NCBI GenBank assembly: GCA_016748015.1
Contig: JAAOMT010000129.1
Span: 310,001-374,000 of the forward strand
DNA length: 64,000 nt
From: Geosiphon pyriformis
Lineage: Eukaryota; Glomeromycota; Glomeromycetes; Archaeosporales; Geosiphonaceae
Reading direction: 5' to 3'
The notes under the pieces: model-generated
Databases searched by the model: none
Told to the model about the DNA's origin: nothing
What the model saw: only the letters and a program-made list of their open reading frames with translations
Position numbers and translations under genes: made by a program
In this document: positions 31,800 to 41,515 of the stretch, one piece after another
Numbering within the stretch: position 1 is the first letter of the stretch
Layout: every line of letters begins with the position of its first letter

Positions 31800-33337
31800 T
31801 CTGTTTCTGTTGAGATAATATCTCCTTGAAACGTAGTGTCGATAAGTACTGATGTAGTCGTTGATAAGTGAGTGTGTCCATGGGTTTGGGATTAGGTTTG
31901 TGGCATCTTTGACAAATTGTTGGCATTGGTGTTCTTGGATCCTTCTTTGTAATAAACTTTGAGTAGGAATTGTTGCAAATAAGTACTCCATCTTGCATAT
32001 TTTCCTTCTAGTTGTGGATTGTTGAGTAACCAAATAAGTCCTTTGTGGTTGGTATATAGGTCAAATGGTTGACTGAGGTAATGTTTTCAAGTCTGTATGG
32101 CCCAATAAATAGCAAGACATTCCAGATCTGTTGTGCTGTAATTCTTTTCTGCTGGGCTAGTGCTGCAACTAGTGTAGGCAACTGGGTGTTCTCTATTGTC
32201 CGGTCCTATCTGTGATAAGACTGCTTCTAGAGCATTTTTCGAGGCATCCGTAGTGACAATGAACCGTTTAGTGAAATCTGGATAAATCAGGATTGGGGAT
32301 GTGATCAATCACTGCTTGAGATAGTTGAATGCTTTCTGTTGATCTTTCTTCTACAAGTACGGTATGTATTTGGACAACAATTGATGGAGTAGTTTTGCGA
32401 TGTTCGAAAAACCTTTGACAAATCAATGATAATATCCTGCTAATCCTAGAAATCCTCGTAATTCTCTGAGGTTGATTGGGGCTGGAAAATTCTTGACTTT
32501 TTGTACTTTATCTAGATCGGGTTTAACTTCATCTTTGCCGATTACATGTCCTAGGAATTTTAACTCGGTTTTTCCAAAGAAGCATTTCTTGGGATTGAGT
32601 TTCAATCTGGCACTACGAAGGCATTCAAAGACTTGTTGCAAGTGGAGCAGATGGTCTTCGAATGTTTTGGAGAACACGTTTGTGTCATCTAGGTAGACTA
32701 CTACTGATTTCCAAAGGATTCTTTTGTATACTACATCCATCAGGTATTGAAACGTGGCAGAAGCATTACAAAGTCTAAAAGGCATTATGTTAAACTCGAA
32801 GTTTCCATCTCGAATGGTAAACACTGTTTTTCCTTTGTCTTTGGGGTCTATTTCAACTTGCCAGTAACCACTTGCTAAATCTAATGACGAGAACCATTTC
32901 TTTTTCCCTAGATTGTCCAGAATTTCCTGGATGAGGGGAGTGGGATAACTATCTCTTCGCATGACACTATTTAGTTTTCGATAATCTATGCAGAATTGCA
33001 CTTTTCCATTTTTCTTGGTAACCAAAACTACTGGCGAGAACCAAGGGCTTAACAATTCTTTGATTAGGCCATTATCAAGCATCTGTTGCACTTCTTGCTT
33101 AATTAGGTTATTGCCAGATAGAGGTACGCGGTAAGCTCATTGCTTAATTGGTTGAGCATCTCCTGTATCAATCTGATGCTTCATGATGTCGGTGCATCCG
33201 AACTCATTTTTACTGGCAAAGACATCGGCATACTGATTCAGAAGGACTTTGAGTTGCATTTGTTGTAGGGTACTTAAATTTCCTAAATTCAATTTATTGA
33301 TCTCTTCTGGTGTGAACAAGTAACTTTCTTTTGGCAA
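31800..33337 (-). pseudogene. Ty3 element D: reverse transcriptase and RNase H
   Basis: 33337-33137 is the pre-RT segment; 33091-32423 is open for 222 codons and holds WFSPVVLVTKKNGKVQFCID, SSLDLASGYWQVEIDPKDKG, FEFNIMPFRLCNASATFQ and VVVYLDDTNVFSKTF, with the YLDD box intact (32684-32695). KCFFGKTELKFLGHVIGKD and LRELRGFLGLAGYYH close the RT. RNase H begins in 32308-32087 with FIVTTDASKNALEAVLSQ (catalytic Asp present), EHPVAYTSCSTSPAEKNYST and the ECLAIYWAI helix. Stops at about 33138, 32420 and 32085 break it. MPFRLCNA has Arg where Gly is usual (MPFGLxNA), a possible G-to-A hit. Confidence 0.88.
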
Positions 33338-33339
33338 AT

Positions 33340-34120
33340 TCCATACTTGTGAGATAATGTCACAGAATAAGAATAATTGTGCGAAATCTGGAATGGACTG
33401 GGGTTTTTCAGGATTCTGACTATCTGCAGATATGGAACCGACGAGGGTCCCTTCGGGGATTTTAATGACATCTTTTGTCGGGTTATGGATGAGAATTTTG
33501 AAGTGTTTATGGGCTTTGGCTGGTAGGTATAGATTAGCAACATCAGCTAGGGAACAGATTTCGGGACTGGCTTCAAATAATAGGGCTTGATCTTGGATCT
33601 TTCAATTCACCTTGAGGATGTATTGTCAGTATGGGGGAATGGAGATGACGGTGTCAGTATAGATAAATTCTACCTGGTCACTGTCTTCCTCTGTGAAATT
33701 AACTGGTACGTTTCCTCTTCCATTTGATCCAAACTCGTTGATTCCTTGGACAGTAAGGCCTAACTCTTCTCGGGTTGTTACCGGGGTTAATTGGAGTATT
33801 TTGACTAGGGGTAGAAAGATAGCTTGGGCAATCTTTTCTTGTGATTCTATTTTGTAGGGTCTGTTTGAATTGTTTTGTAGCATCACAATGATGTTTTTTG
33901 TGTAACCAGCATCAATGATTTCTCCTTTTATGTCGATTTTTTTCTTGGCTAGATTATATCGAGAGGCAACTTGTACTATTGTACTAATAGGAATTTCTAA
34001 CACTATCTTAAGATCTATTTTTACAAGGGAATGTAGGACTATAATGATGGGTAATTGTCCGAGATATCATAGGTTGAAACCAGCATCGGTGTCATACACT
34101 TTTTTGGGGCAGATTCCTTT
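33340..34120 (-). pseudogene. Ty3 element D: dUTPase and beta domain
   Basis: dUTPase motifs: 1, VYDTDAGFNL (end of 34564-34067), followed by a stop; 2, ASRYNLAKKKI; 3, GEIIDAGYTKNIIVMLQNNS with catalytic Asp and Tyr; 4, QEKIAQAIFLPLVK; 5, INEFGSNGRGNVPVN. Motifs 2-5 lie in one open stretch (34003-33626). The beta domain that follows (about 33620-33400) reads ICSLADVANLYLPAKAHKHF and IKIPEGTLVGSISAD. The function in the family is dUTP hydrolysis. The only damage to the dUTPase part is the stop after motif 1 and the Asp-to-Asn change in AGFNL. It is more diverged from B/C than they are from each other, so the domain predates the split. Confidence 0.86.
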
Positions 34121-34289
34121 CTCGTTGTCACTGTACCATTTTAGCTCTAGTTCTTTGGATAGATCAGAATACACAAGATACTGTTCTGTTTCGGTATCCT
34201 CAGTTGGATCTTGAAACGACATGTCCTCAGTAATCAATACCTTTTCTTTGGGTTCAGGTAGTTTGGTGATTGGAAACAGTATTCTTGGA

Positions 34290-35194
34290 GGCAGATTGAA
34301 CATGAGATCACATTTATCGCAGTACTGGAAGTAACAGGGGATCAAACAGTGATCGCATAGTTTGGTATTCAAATCGGCCAACCTTTGCTTCTGTTCCTCA
34401 CGAGTTGGGACCAATTCCTGATATTGGTTCTGAAATGCATCTGGGTCATCTGTGAAGAAATCATCTTTGGGGTAGTCAGGTCCAGTATATTCGGGCATCC
34501 AAGGGTTGTCCTTAATTTCTCGCATTTCTTTGGGTGTGGCGCCTTCGGCCTTGACGCTTGCCATTCTCCAGATTTCGTGGTCATTGTGTGGATAACCGTC
34601 TAGCCTGTTGAGTGCTTGTTTCCAAGTGTCCTTGATGAGGGTTTCCTTTTGTACCCAATTATTGATTAATATGGTGTATTAACAAGCCTCGTCACATGTT
34701 CCTCCTCTGCCAGGCACATCATTCCAGAGTCCTTTATCTGGCAGGATTTCGCCACATGCGAGGCACGGTGTGTGGTCCTACTTGTCTTGTCATTTTGGTC
34801 ATCCAAATCTTTTTAGTAAACAAGGCCTGCAATAGTATTTGGTGACGGTGGGCCATTTTTTGTTGTCCCTAATACATGCGTCCATAGTGGATAGTTTTTT
34901 TCCACAATTAACACATATTAGTCTTGGGGGTTGGTAAAATAAGTTTCTTTGGTCCGAGGTTACATATCTTAGTGATAACAATTGGGGTTCTTCTTTGGCT
35001 CTGCCTTTTCCTTTTTCTTCCCAGATTGGTGGTGGGAGTAATTCAGTTTGATAATCATCTGCCCATGAAACCTGATAGGTCTCAATGGTTGGTGGCATTG
35101 ATGTGTCTTCAAATTCAATAAGGGGTTCCTCGGTATATTGGTTTTTAAAGTGTCCGCACATAGCTGGAACTCGGACATGCTGTCCATTGAACAT
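34290..35194 (-). pseudogene. Ty3 element D: Cys-rich modules between protease and dUTPase
   Basis: This copy shows the modules most clearly. Module 1: ICVNCGKKLSTMDACIRD followed by TKYYCRPCLLKRFG (34799-34930). Module 2: CLACGEILPDKGLWND followed by RGGTCDEAC (about 34680-34770, with one stop). Module 3: LCDHCLIPCYFQYCDKCDL (about 34305-34365). Between modules 2 and 3 lie a helical segment with WKQALNRLDGYPHNDHEIWR and MASVKAEGATPKEMREIKDN, then YPKDDFFTDDPDAFQNQYQE. The N-terminal part, FNGQHVRVPAMCGHFK with acidic stretch, joins the protease. Paired CXXC motifs indicate metal-binding ribbons. I know no named domain with this arrangement. Confidence 0.72.
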
Positions 35195-35215
35195 GAGTTG
35201 AAGTTCTTGGGTGTT

Positions 35216-35473
35216 TCAGTTGAGAGTAGCGTTGGCTTTTGACAACCAGTCATTTCTTATTAGAGCTTGATATTGAGTAGCTTCCATAACAAGTACTTTG
35301 GTAGGGATTTGGATTCCATTAATCTCGAAGGAGAAGTTGTCAATTTCTCCTATCGGGGTTTTTGTGTTCCCATCTGCTGTAATGATCTGGATGGTAGCAA
35401 CACGGTCTACTCGGCGACCTAGTTGGTCTATGAGCTGTGTTGATTCCAAGGGTGTGGATTTCCAGGAGTTCAT
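35216..35473 (-). pseudogene. Ty3 element D: protease remnant lacking the active site
   Basis: Open from 35473: after about a dozen residues it matches retropepsin downstream of the catalytic loop: TQLIDQLGRRVDRVATIQII, TADGNTKTPIGEIDNF, IPTKVLVMEATQYQALIRND. In B the preceding residues contain D-S-G-S-T-G; here they are replaced by the end of the gag N-terminal region (NPPLETQLETP...). The enzyme cannot work. The break is clean, consistent with an internal deletion rather than nucleotide decay. Confidence 0.82.
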
Positions 35474-36000
35474 GGTGTTTCCAACTGGGTTTCCAGGGGT
35501 GGGTTGAATATAATTCTACTTTGGAGTGTTTGATGATATGATGGAGTTGTTGGGAAGAGAACCCTTGGTTTCTTGTTAACCGTAAACTTGGCTTGGGCAG
35601 TTACGGGATTGTTGGATTTGTTTTCATATTCCTCAGAGTTGAATTCCACTGGTTGTTGTACTTGGGAGAATTGTTGTGCCATGTAATATTTAATGTCTGT
35701 ATTGATTATGCACAAAGTTTCAGCGATTGCTTGGGTAGTCATGGCTGTTGAGTACCCTAGTAAGCTTTGATGGATTTGTTCTCCAAGTCTTCCTGTATCA
35801 GTTGCGCGGCCTAACAAGCAGTCAATTTTTGCGTTGATATAGTTACAAAAATCACTTTCTGTGTAAGCGGTTCCTGCTGGTATTCCTAAGTCTTTTCAAA
35901 AGTATTGAAATAGTGCTTTTCTGTATGAGGAGTGGTCCTTTCCTATTGTTCCAATAGTCACCACTTTTATGTATTTTTGGGGGTGCTCTGTTTCTGTGGA
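35474..36000 (-). pseudogene. Ty3 element D: gag N-terminal region
   Basis: The frame reads from just after the PBS: TETEHPQKYIKVVTIGTIGK, a single TGA, AYTESDFCNYINAKIDCLLG, RATDTGRLGEQIHQSLLGYS, IAETLCIINTDIKYYMAQQF and VLFPTTPSYHQTLQSRIIF. It aligns in order with the N-terminal gag of B (LLETLVNTESAKETFYHKL ... TNPLYHYTPGSAI). The capsid and zinc-knuckle parts present in B (18840-20140) are absent; the frame passes directly into protease sequence at about 35470. Helical, no motif of known function. Confidence 0.72.
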
Positions 36001-36007
36001 TTTATAA

Positions 36008-36024
36008 CCTCACAGAGAGCACCA
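36008..36024 (-). promoter_or_regulatory. Primer-binding site of element D
   Basis: In element sense TGGTGCTCTCTGTGAGG, two bases after the LTR end, complementary to CCTCACAGAGAGCACCA. The CCTCAC and GCACCA parts are shared with element B and resemble elongator tRNA-Met; the middle differs between the families. Its first half is sequestered in an 18-bp inverted repeat with U5 (36015-36032 with 36060-36077). Confidence 0.72.
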
Positions 36025-36026
36025 AA

Positions 36027-37122
36027 TGTTACAGGTAAACTTGGTGGGTATGAGAAATGGTAACGTTTGGTGCTCTCAATTATTGATGAATACGTCTTCT
36101 ACGTAATTCTGTTGGCTTAGTCTTGATTATCAGTCTCTGAAGGTCTATTCCTGGATGTGAATTTTACCCATTGAGTTCTTTGGTTATAAGGCACAGAGTT
36201 TGTCTTTCGTCGATTGCAACGTTTTTCATAAATGTGAGCTTTCTTTTCCGAGCTAATGAGCACAGTCGTTAGGGTCTGGCATTGTCTTTTTGCCCTTCTG
36301 GTAAGCTAACAAGATAATGTTAATATCCAAAACTTAGGAGAAGCTTCCCTCTTTTACCAGGCTATCACGAAGTCTATTCTCAGACAGTTGATTTTACTAT
36401 GTTGCTGCTCCACAAAAAATTAAGACAGAAAAAGAAAAAAAAAGAAAAAGAAAAGAAAAGAAAAGAGAGAAAGAATAAATTAGTATCATCAATCACCATG
36501 ATCAAGAGCAATTGGTCCAAATTGTTAATAGGTTTGAGACAGTTATGCTAAGAACATCTGTTCTAGAATGGAGGTACAAGACAAGGGTTAATTCATGTAA
36601 ATTTCACAAAGTTTAAGAACATGAATTTGCGATTCTGATTTCTTTTAATAATTGATTTATTTCAGAAGATGAACTAGGGAAGATAATAAAGGATGAAGAG
36701 GTATGGATATTTTAATTTCTGGTTTAAAGGTTTGTATCTATTTTTTCTTCTCTGCCTTTTCTCACTTCTACAACTACTTGCTTTTATACATTCTTTTGGT
36801 TTTACAGAATTGCTTTCAATTGTCTCGCTATTGCTAGCTATTGCTTTGTTGTTTCTGTTTATTGCTTCGTTTTTCTATGTTATCACTAGTTATCCTATGT
36901 TATAACATATTATCTGACATTATTACATGTTATTCTGTGTTATCCTGCATTATAACATGTTATCCTACGTTATTGCATGCTATTCTGTGTTATCCTGCGT
37001 TATAACACATTATCCAATGTTATAACGCATTATCCAACATTATTGTGCGTTATTCTGTGTTATGTCACATTTTTGGTCATGTTTCTTCATAACTTTGGAT
37101 CAGTTTTTCTACTCGGATAATA
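36027..37122 (-). repeat. 5' LTR of element D
   Basis: A 1096-bp LTR, partner of 28585-29684. The U5-side end is TGTTACAGG (plus strand) and the U3-side end ATAATA at 37122, with the final ACA changed to ATA. U3 repeats lie at 36880-37075, the TATA-like element at about 36783-36792 (complement), and the A/G tract at 36424-36478. The flanking base after 37122 starts unrelated sequence. Confidence 0.9.
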
Positions 37123-38470
37123 TTGGATATTCTAAAAGTAAAATATACAGATCTCATACACATCCTAGCTTTATTGCTGAATCAAATCAATTTCAAGTTC
37201 AGATAAGAAAGACACAGTTTGTAAATCCAAATGTCTCTAATCATGTTTTTTATGATATTGGCCATGAATAGATATTAAGCAAAGAAATGAAAAAATTCAG
37301 TGAAATTGCATAGATGAAAAGAATAGACTTTTTTAAAGCAAGGCGAATTAAGAAAACATTGTTAGATACTTAAAAACCAATTCCAGTAACAAGTGAAAAA
37401 GCAAATCATCAAAAAATGTAAATCTGTTAATAAAATTACAACTATTACCTATTATTAACTTTCTAATATTTCTTTTAAGTGATTATGTTTTTGAAGCTTA
37501 TCAAGTTAATTGTGTGACAGCCTAATAAATATTCTTTAAGAAATTAGAAATATATTGTATTGTGTACAGTTTTGTTTACTTTGGGTTGGGTATATTATCA
37601 TTTATAATTGGCATTTTTAAAACATGATATGTTGAGTCTAAGTCCGAATTTCCATTCTGTGTGATTATGTTTGGATTATGAAAAGCATTCAACACAGATT
37701 TATTTGTTCCAAAAAAGTTGATTTTTAATACATTTTTAAAATTATCAATCAAACTTTCACTCACTAATACTAAATATTGGTCAAATAATGAATATAATTG
37801 CTAGTATAGAGCTCTTTTTTAATTGCAGATGCCAAAGTTGGTGTGAAAATGTATTTATTGAGTATATATCAGAATTCTCATGCTCTGAGTTTTATTACTG
37901 GTCATATTTTTTTTCTAAGGAAAGATAAATTTAAACTTCATTCCCAGTTGATTTGCTTGAACAATGTCCTATTAACAAACTTGTTCCCGGAAAATCCCAT
38001 TAGACCATTATTCTTGCTTGTAGGTCTGTTAATTCCTTCTCCCAATATAGAAAAAAAGTAATCTTGTTAGCCAAAGTTTGATCCAGAGTAACTTCATCAA
38101 TACCTGCAGCAATAGTCTCTAAAGCACTACCAGTCTCTGAAGCATCACTAGTCTCTAAAGCACCAAGAGCAGCAGTATTGTACTATATGTCAACTATTAT
38201 TAAAACTCTCATAATACCTGCAAACAACAAGTCAGATATAAAAGTTCCGTTATTGTCTTCTAATGGCAGTGGCAGCTTATAAAGAAGAAAAGTAATTGAA
38301 TGTTATAATATTTCAGAAATTTTGTTTAGTGTTCTACAATTGTTTCCAGAAACTTCTCTAATTTTTTTTACTATTATAAAAAGAATAATTTCTATTAACA
38401 AATTAGGAAATCTCCCTGACTGTACATGTCTAATTAAATATGAGATAACATCTGATGTTTATATCTAATA
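37123..38470 (+). pseudogene. Unrecognised decayed coding relic
   Basis: Plus-strand reading continues out of the D LTR: SKSKIYRSHTHPSFIAESNQ, FQVQIRKTQFVNPNVSNHVF and YDIGHE (to 37269), then KEMKKFSEIA, KRIDFFKARRIKKTLL. Later frames contain MYLLSIYQNSHALSFITGHI (from 37843) and a stretch with AIVSKALPVSEASLVSKAP (about 38110-38165), an imperfect repeat of VSxA units, then VPLLSSNGSGSL (about 38245-38280). Base composition is less AT-rich than the sequence beyond 38470, which suggests former coding. Stops occur every 20-70 codons. I do not recognise the protein; it could be the 5' ORF of another retroelement or a dead host gene. Confidence 0.4.
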
Positions 38471-38690
38471 TTATATGATTATAGTGTGACTATAGAGAAT
38501 AGAAATTACTTATATTCTGCTATTATATTTGTGAGAATAGGGACTATAAGAAGATATATATAGTAAAAGTGATTATAAGGAGATAATATTATATATAAAT
38601 AGTTTTGGTTTTTAAAAAAATATGATTATAAGAAGATAATGACTATAACTAGAGGGACTATAGAGAGAGTTCACTATATATTACAATTTT
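38471..38690. repeat. Cluster of short imperfect repeats GAYTATA(A/G)
   Basis: About ten imperfect repeats of the form GATTATAAGGAGATAAT, GACTATAAGAAGATA or GACTATAGAGAGAG lie within 220 bp. No coding frame crosses it. It borders the AT-rich tract that starts near 38690. Confidence 0.55.
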
Positions 38691-41020
38691 TTAAACTAAA
38701 TAATTTATTAAATAAGAGAAGAAAAAAATACCAAAACCAAAAAAAAGATTAATTTTACCAAAACTGAATTAATAAAACTTTTTAGTATTAATATATTTGC
38801 TTTTAAATTATTAATTCTGGCTGCAAAAATTTTTAAACTATTAACATCTAAAAATAAAAAATTATTTATATTAAGCCAAATTAAAAAAAATAATGTCAAT
38901 TTATCCAAAATTATGTTTAAATTTACTAAACCTAAAAAAAAATTAAGTACTTTAAAAACTAAAAAAAAGAACAGATTAATAAAGAATTTAATTTGCAAAA
39001 AATAATAAATACTTAATTGATTAAAAACTTTAAAAAACATTTTAATATATTTAAATAGATTTTTACAAAAAAAATAACAAACAAACAAAAAAGTTTAATT
39101 TTAATTAAAAATAGATTACTTAAAAAATTATAAACAACAGTAAAATAATAATTATTAATTTAAGTCTAAAATTTTTTGTTAAAAAAAGCTGATTAAACAA
39201 TTAAAGCTAATTTTTTAGCATATATACTTACAAATTTGTATTTATTAAAATCTAAAAAATGCTTTTTAAATTTAAATTTTAGAGTTAATGTTTTAAATTA
39301 ACTATATATTAAAAAGATATAATTAACTTTTCTACATAAAAAGTACAAAAAAAATTCTATTCAAGCTTAATTCAAACAAATATTTTTAAAAATTAAAGAT
39401 TTAGTCAATATTACTATTAAACTATTATTAAATTTAAAATAAACAACAGTATATTTAATACAAATATATTTAACAAAATTATAATTAATAAAATAAATCT
39501 TTTTACTAATTAAATTAATAAAATTTTATAAATTATAAACAGTTATTTTAATTAACAAAATATAAAATAAAGCTTTATTAATGTTTTTAATATTTCAAAA
39601 TAATTTGGTTATATTAGTTTTTACTATTTATATTGAATTTTTTTAATTAAAACAGACTACTTAAATACCAATTAATTAATTTGCTTAATATTATCAAATT
39701 TTATTAGAGTTTTCTGTTATAGTTTTATCAATTGTATTTTAATTAACTTAATATTACCAAAATTGATTAGTCAACATACATAGTTCAATAAATATTTTTA
39801 TAGGAATTTTTTTAAATTTATAATTTAATTTATATAATTATTTACTAGTATTTTAAGATTAATGTTTATTATAATATTACTTTTATTTATTAAAATTAAT
39901 GTTTCTATTATGGTTTTTTCAAACACAAAAATTGCAAAAATAATTCTATTAAATTTTGAAAAAATTGAAATTTTCTCAAAATTATTTACTCTTAAGAACA
40001 ATTTTTAGTTTTTTTTAAAAAATTTTTTTATTAATTATTAAAAGATTAATATTCAAAACAAATAATTTTTAAATTAAAACAGTAATTAAAATTTTAAGTA
40101 AAAAAAAAAGAAACAAAGAAGTCTTTAAATTATTATTATTAACAAAAAATTTTTTTAATAACAATTTTTGGTTTTTTAGAAATTATAAAAATAATAATAT
40201 TATTATTAATATTGTTATTATTACTAATTAAAAACTTGTTTCTTTAATTAAAAACTTTTTTTCTATATTTATACTATTTAATTTAGTTGTATTATTAACT
40301 TTAGAATTACTTAACTTGTTAATTATAGAGTTTTTTATTAAATAAAAGATTTAGTATTTCTTGTAAAATTTTTTAAAACACTTTTTTTGTGTTTTTTCTT
40401 AAATATTAAAGTTATGTTAATTTTGTTAAAAATTGATTTTTTTGTTATTTTTTTCATATTAAAACTGTTAACATAATTAACAGTTTTGTATTTAAACAAA
40501 AATAATTGTGAATTGTTTAACTAAATATTAAAATATAAAAAAAATATAAAAATTTCTTTTAAAATTGGTGTTTTTTAAAAAATTTGAAATGTATAAAAAA
40601 AAGTTTTAATTATAATTATATTATGTTTTAAAAAAAAAAAATTTATTTATTTAGAATACAAAAAACAAAATAAATTAATAATAAATTAAAACTATTATAT
40701 TAAAATTAAATTAAAAGTTTTTAAAAAAATGTAATTTATAAATATTTAATTTAAAAAATAAAAATAAATAATAATTAAAAAATTATAAAATAATAAATAT
40801 AAATTAGAAATGATTTTATTTTTAATATTTAATTAATTTATTTTAAAACACAATATTTTTTTATATATTTTTATTTATTTAAATAATATTAATAGTAAAA
40901 AACTGTCTTTAATAATTTTTAAAATATTTTTTTATTTTTGGCTAATAGTTTTTTTTAGTTAAAGTACTTTCTAAAAGACATATTTAAATTAGTTTTAATG
41001 TTTTTTTATTATTATAGTTT
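38691..41020. other. Very AT-rich tract, probably decayed retroelement
   Basis: Nearly pure A/T with few C/G. One minus-strand open frame (39088-38708) has a C-terminal part LDVNSLKIFAARINNLKANI that resembles in layout the helical linker before the LINE endonuclease (compare LINE-1 around 4690-4790), so part may be an old LINE. A perfect hairpin (40461-40487) lies inside. Nothing else can be supported. Confidence 0.35.
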
Positions 41021-41515
41021 AACAAGTACAGCCTAATTACTACCTAGTATACAGAGTCAAAACTGTGGACTCCAGCTAGATATAATTCATGTGCTTACTA
41101 CATGTGACCCGTCATTCGGACTAATCAAAGCAATACTACACACTTATATAAACAGACATTATATTAAATGAACCTAAAAAAAACAAATAAGGCCTATGGA
41201 AACCAAAACTCACACCAAAAGAATCATTAATACCAATCAACTTAACTATGTTATCTGACAAACCTTGTTCTGAACCACAATGTACCAACAGCAACACCTT
41301 TAAGTCACCAATCAGATTGTTTCTCTCCATGTTGGCCCTAAACCTAGACTTAAACTCTTACAACTCAGAATGGTGACATGCATCCACTCTTCATACAAAG
41401 TCAACTAGAATTCAGACAGCCTCTTTGCAATCCACAAAAATCTGCACAGTTTCCTCAAACTATTCTGCCAGCACAAAGCCTTTACAAAGAAGAGCATCTT
41501 AATGTTGTTTTACTC
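41021..41515 (-). mobile_element. LINE 3' fragment (truncated, minus)
   Basis: 5'-truncated LINE. In the minus frame: ICKGFVL-like start (about 41490), then RANMERNNLIGDLKVLLLVH and NIVKLIGINDSFGVSFGF with HRPYLFFLGSFN (41330-41136), the same C-terminal blocks as LINE-1 at 10255-10450. The 3' UTR contains GTAGTATTGCTTTGATTAG, and the 3' end near 41021 reads TAATTAGGCTGTACTTGTT. G+C is higher than in the neighbours, so this is a comparatively young copy. Confidence 0.8.

Larger units (their letters stand above)
28585..37122 (-). mobile_element. Ty3 element D: youngest copy, LTR to LTR, with internal deletion
   Basis: An 8.5-kb minus-strand Ty3 element bounded by two LTRs (28585-29684 and 36027-37122). 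Internal order from its 5' side: PBS (36008-36024), gag N-terminal part (about 35500-36000), a junction into mid-protease (35216-35473), Cys-rich modules (34290-35194), dUTPase (about 33690-34120), beta domain (about 33340-33640), RT (32400-33337), RNase H (about 31800-32308), integrase (30514-31710), ORF3 (29699-30433), polypurine tract. It has the highest G+C and fewest stops of the Ty3 copies. The flanks show no target duplication: C gag on the left, unrelated sequence on the right. Confidence 0.9.
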
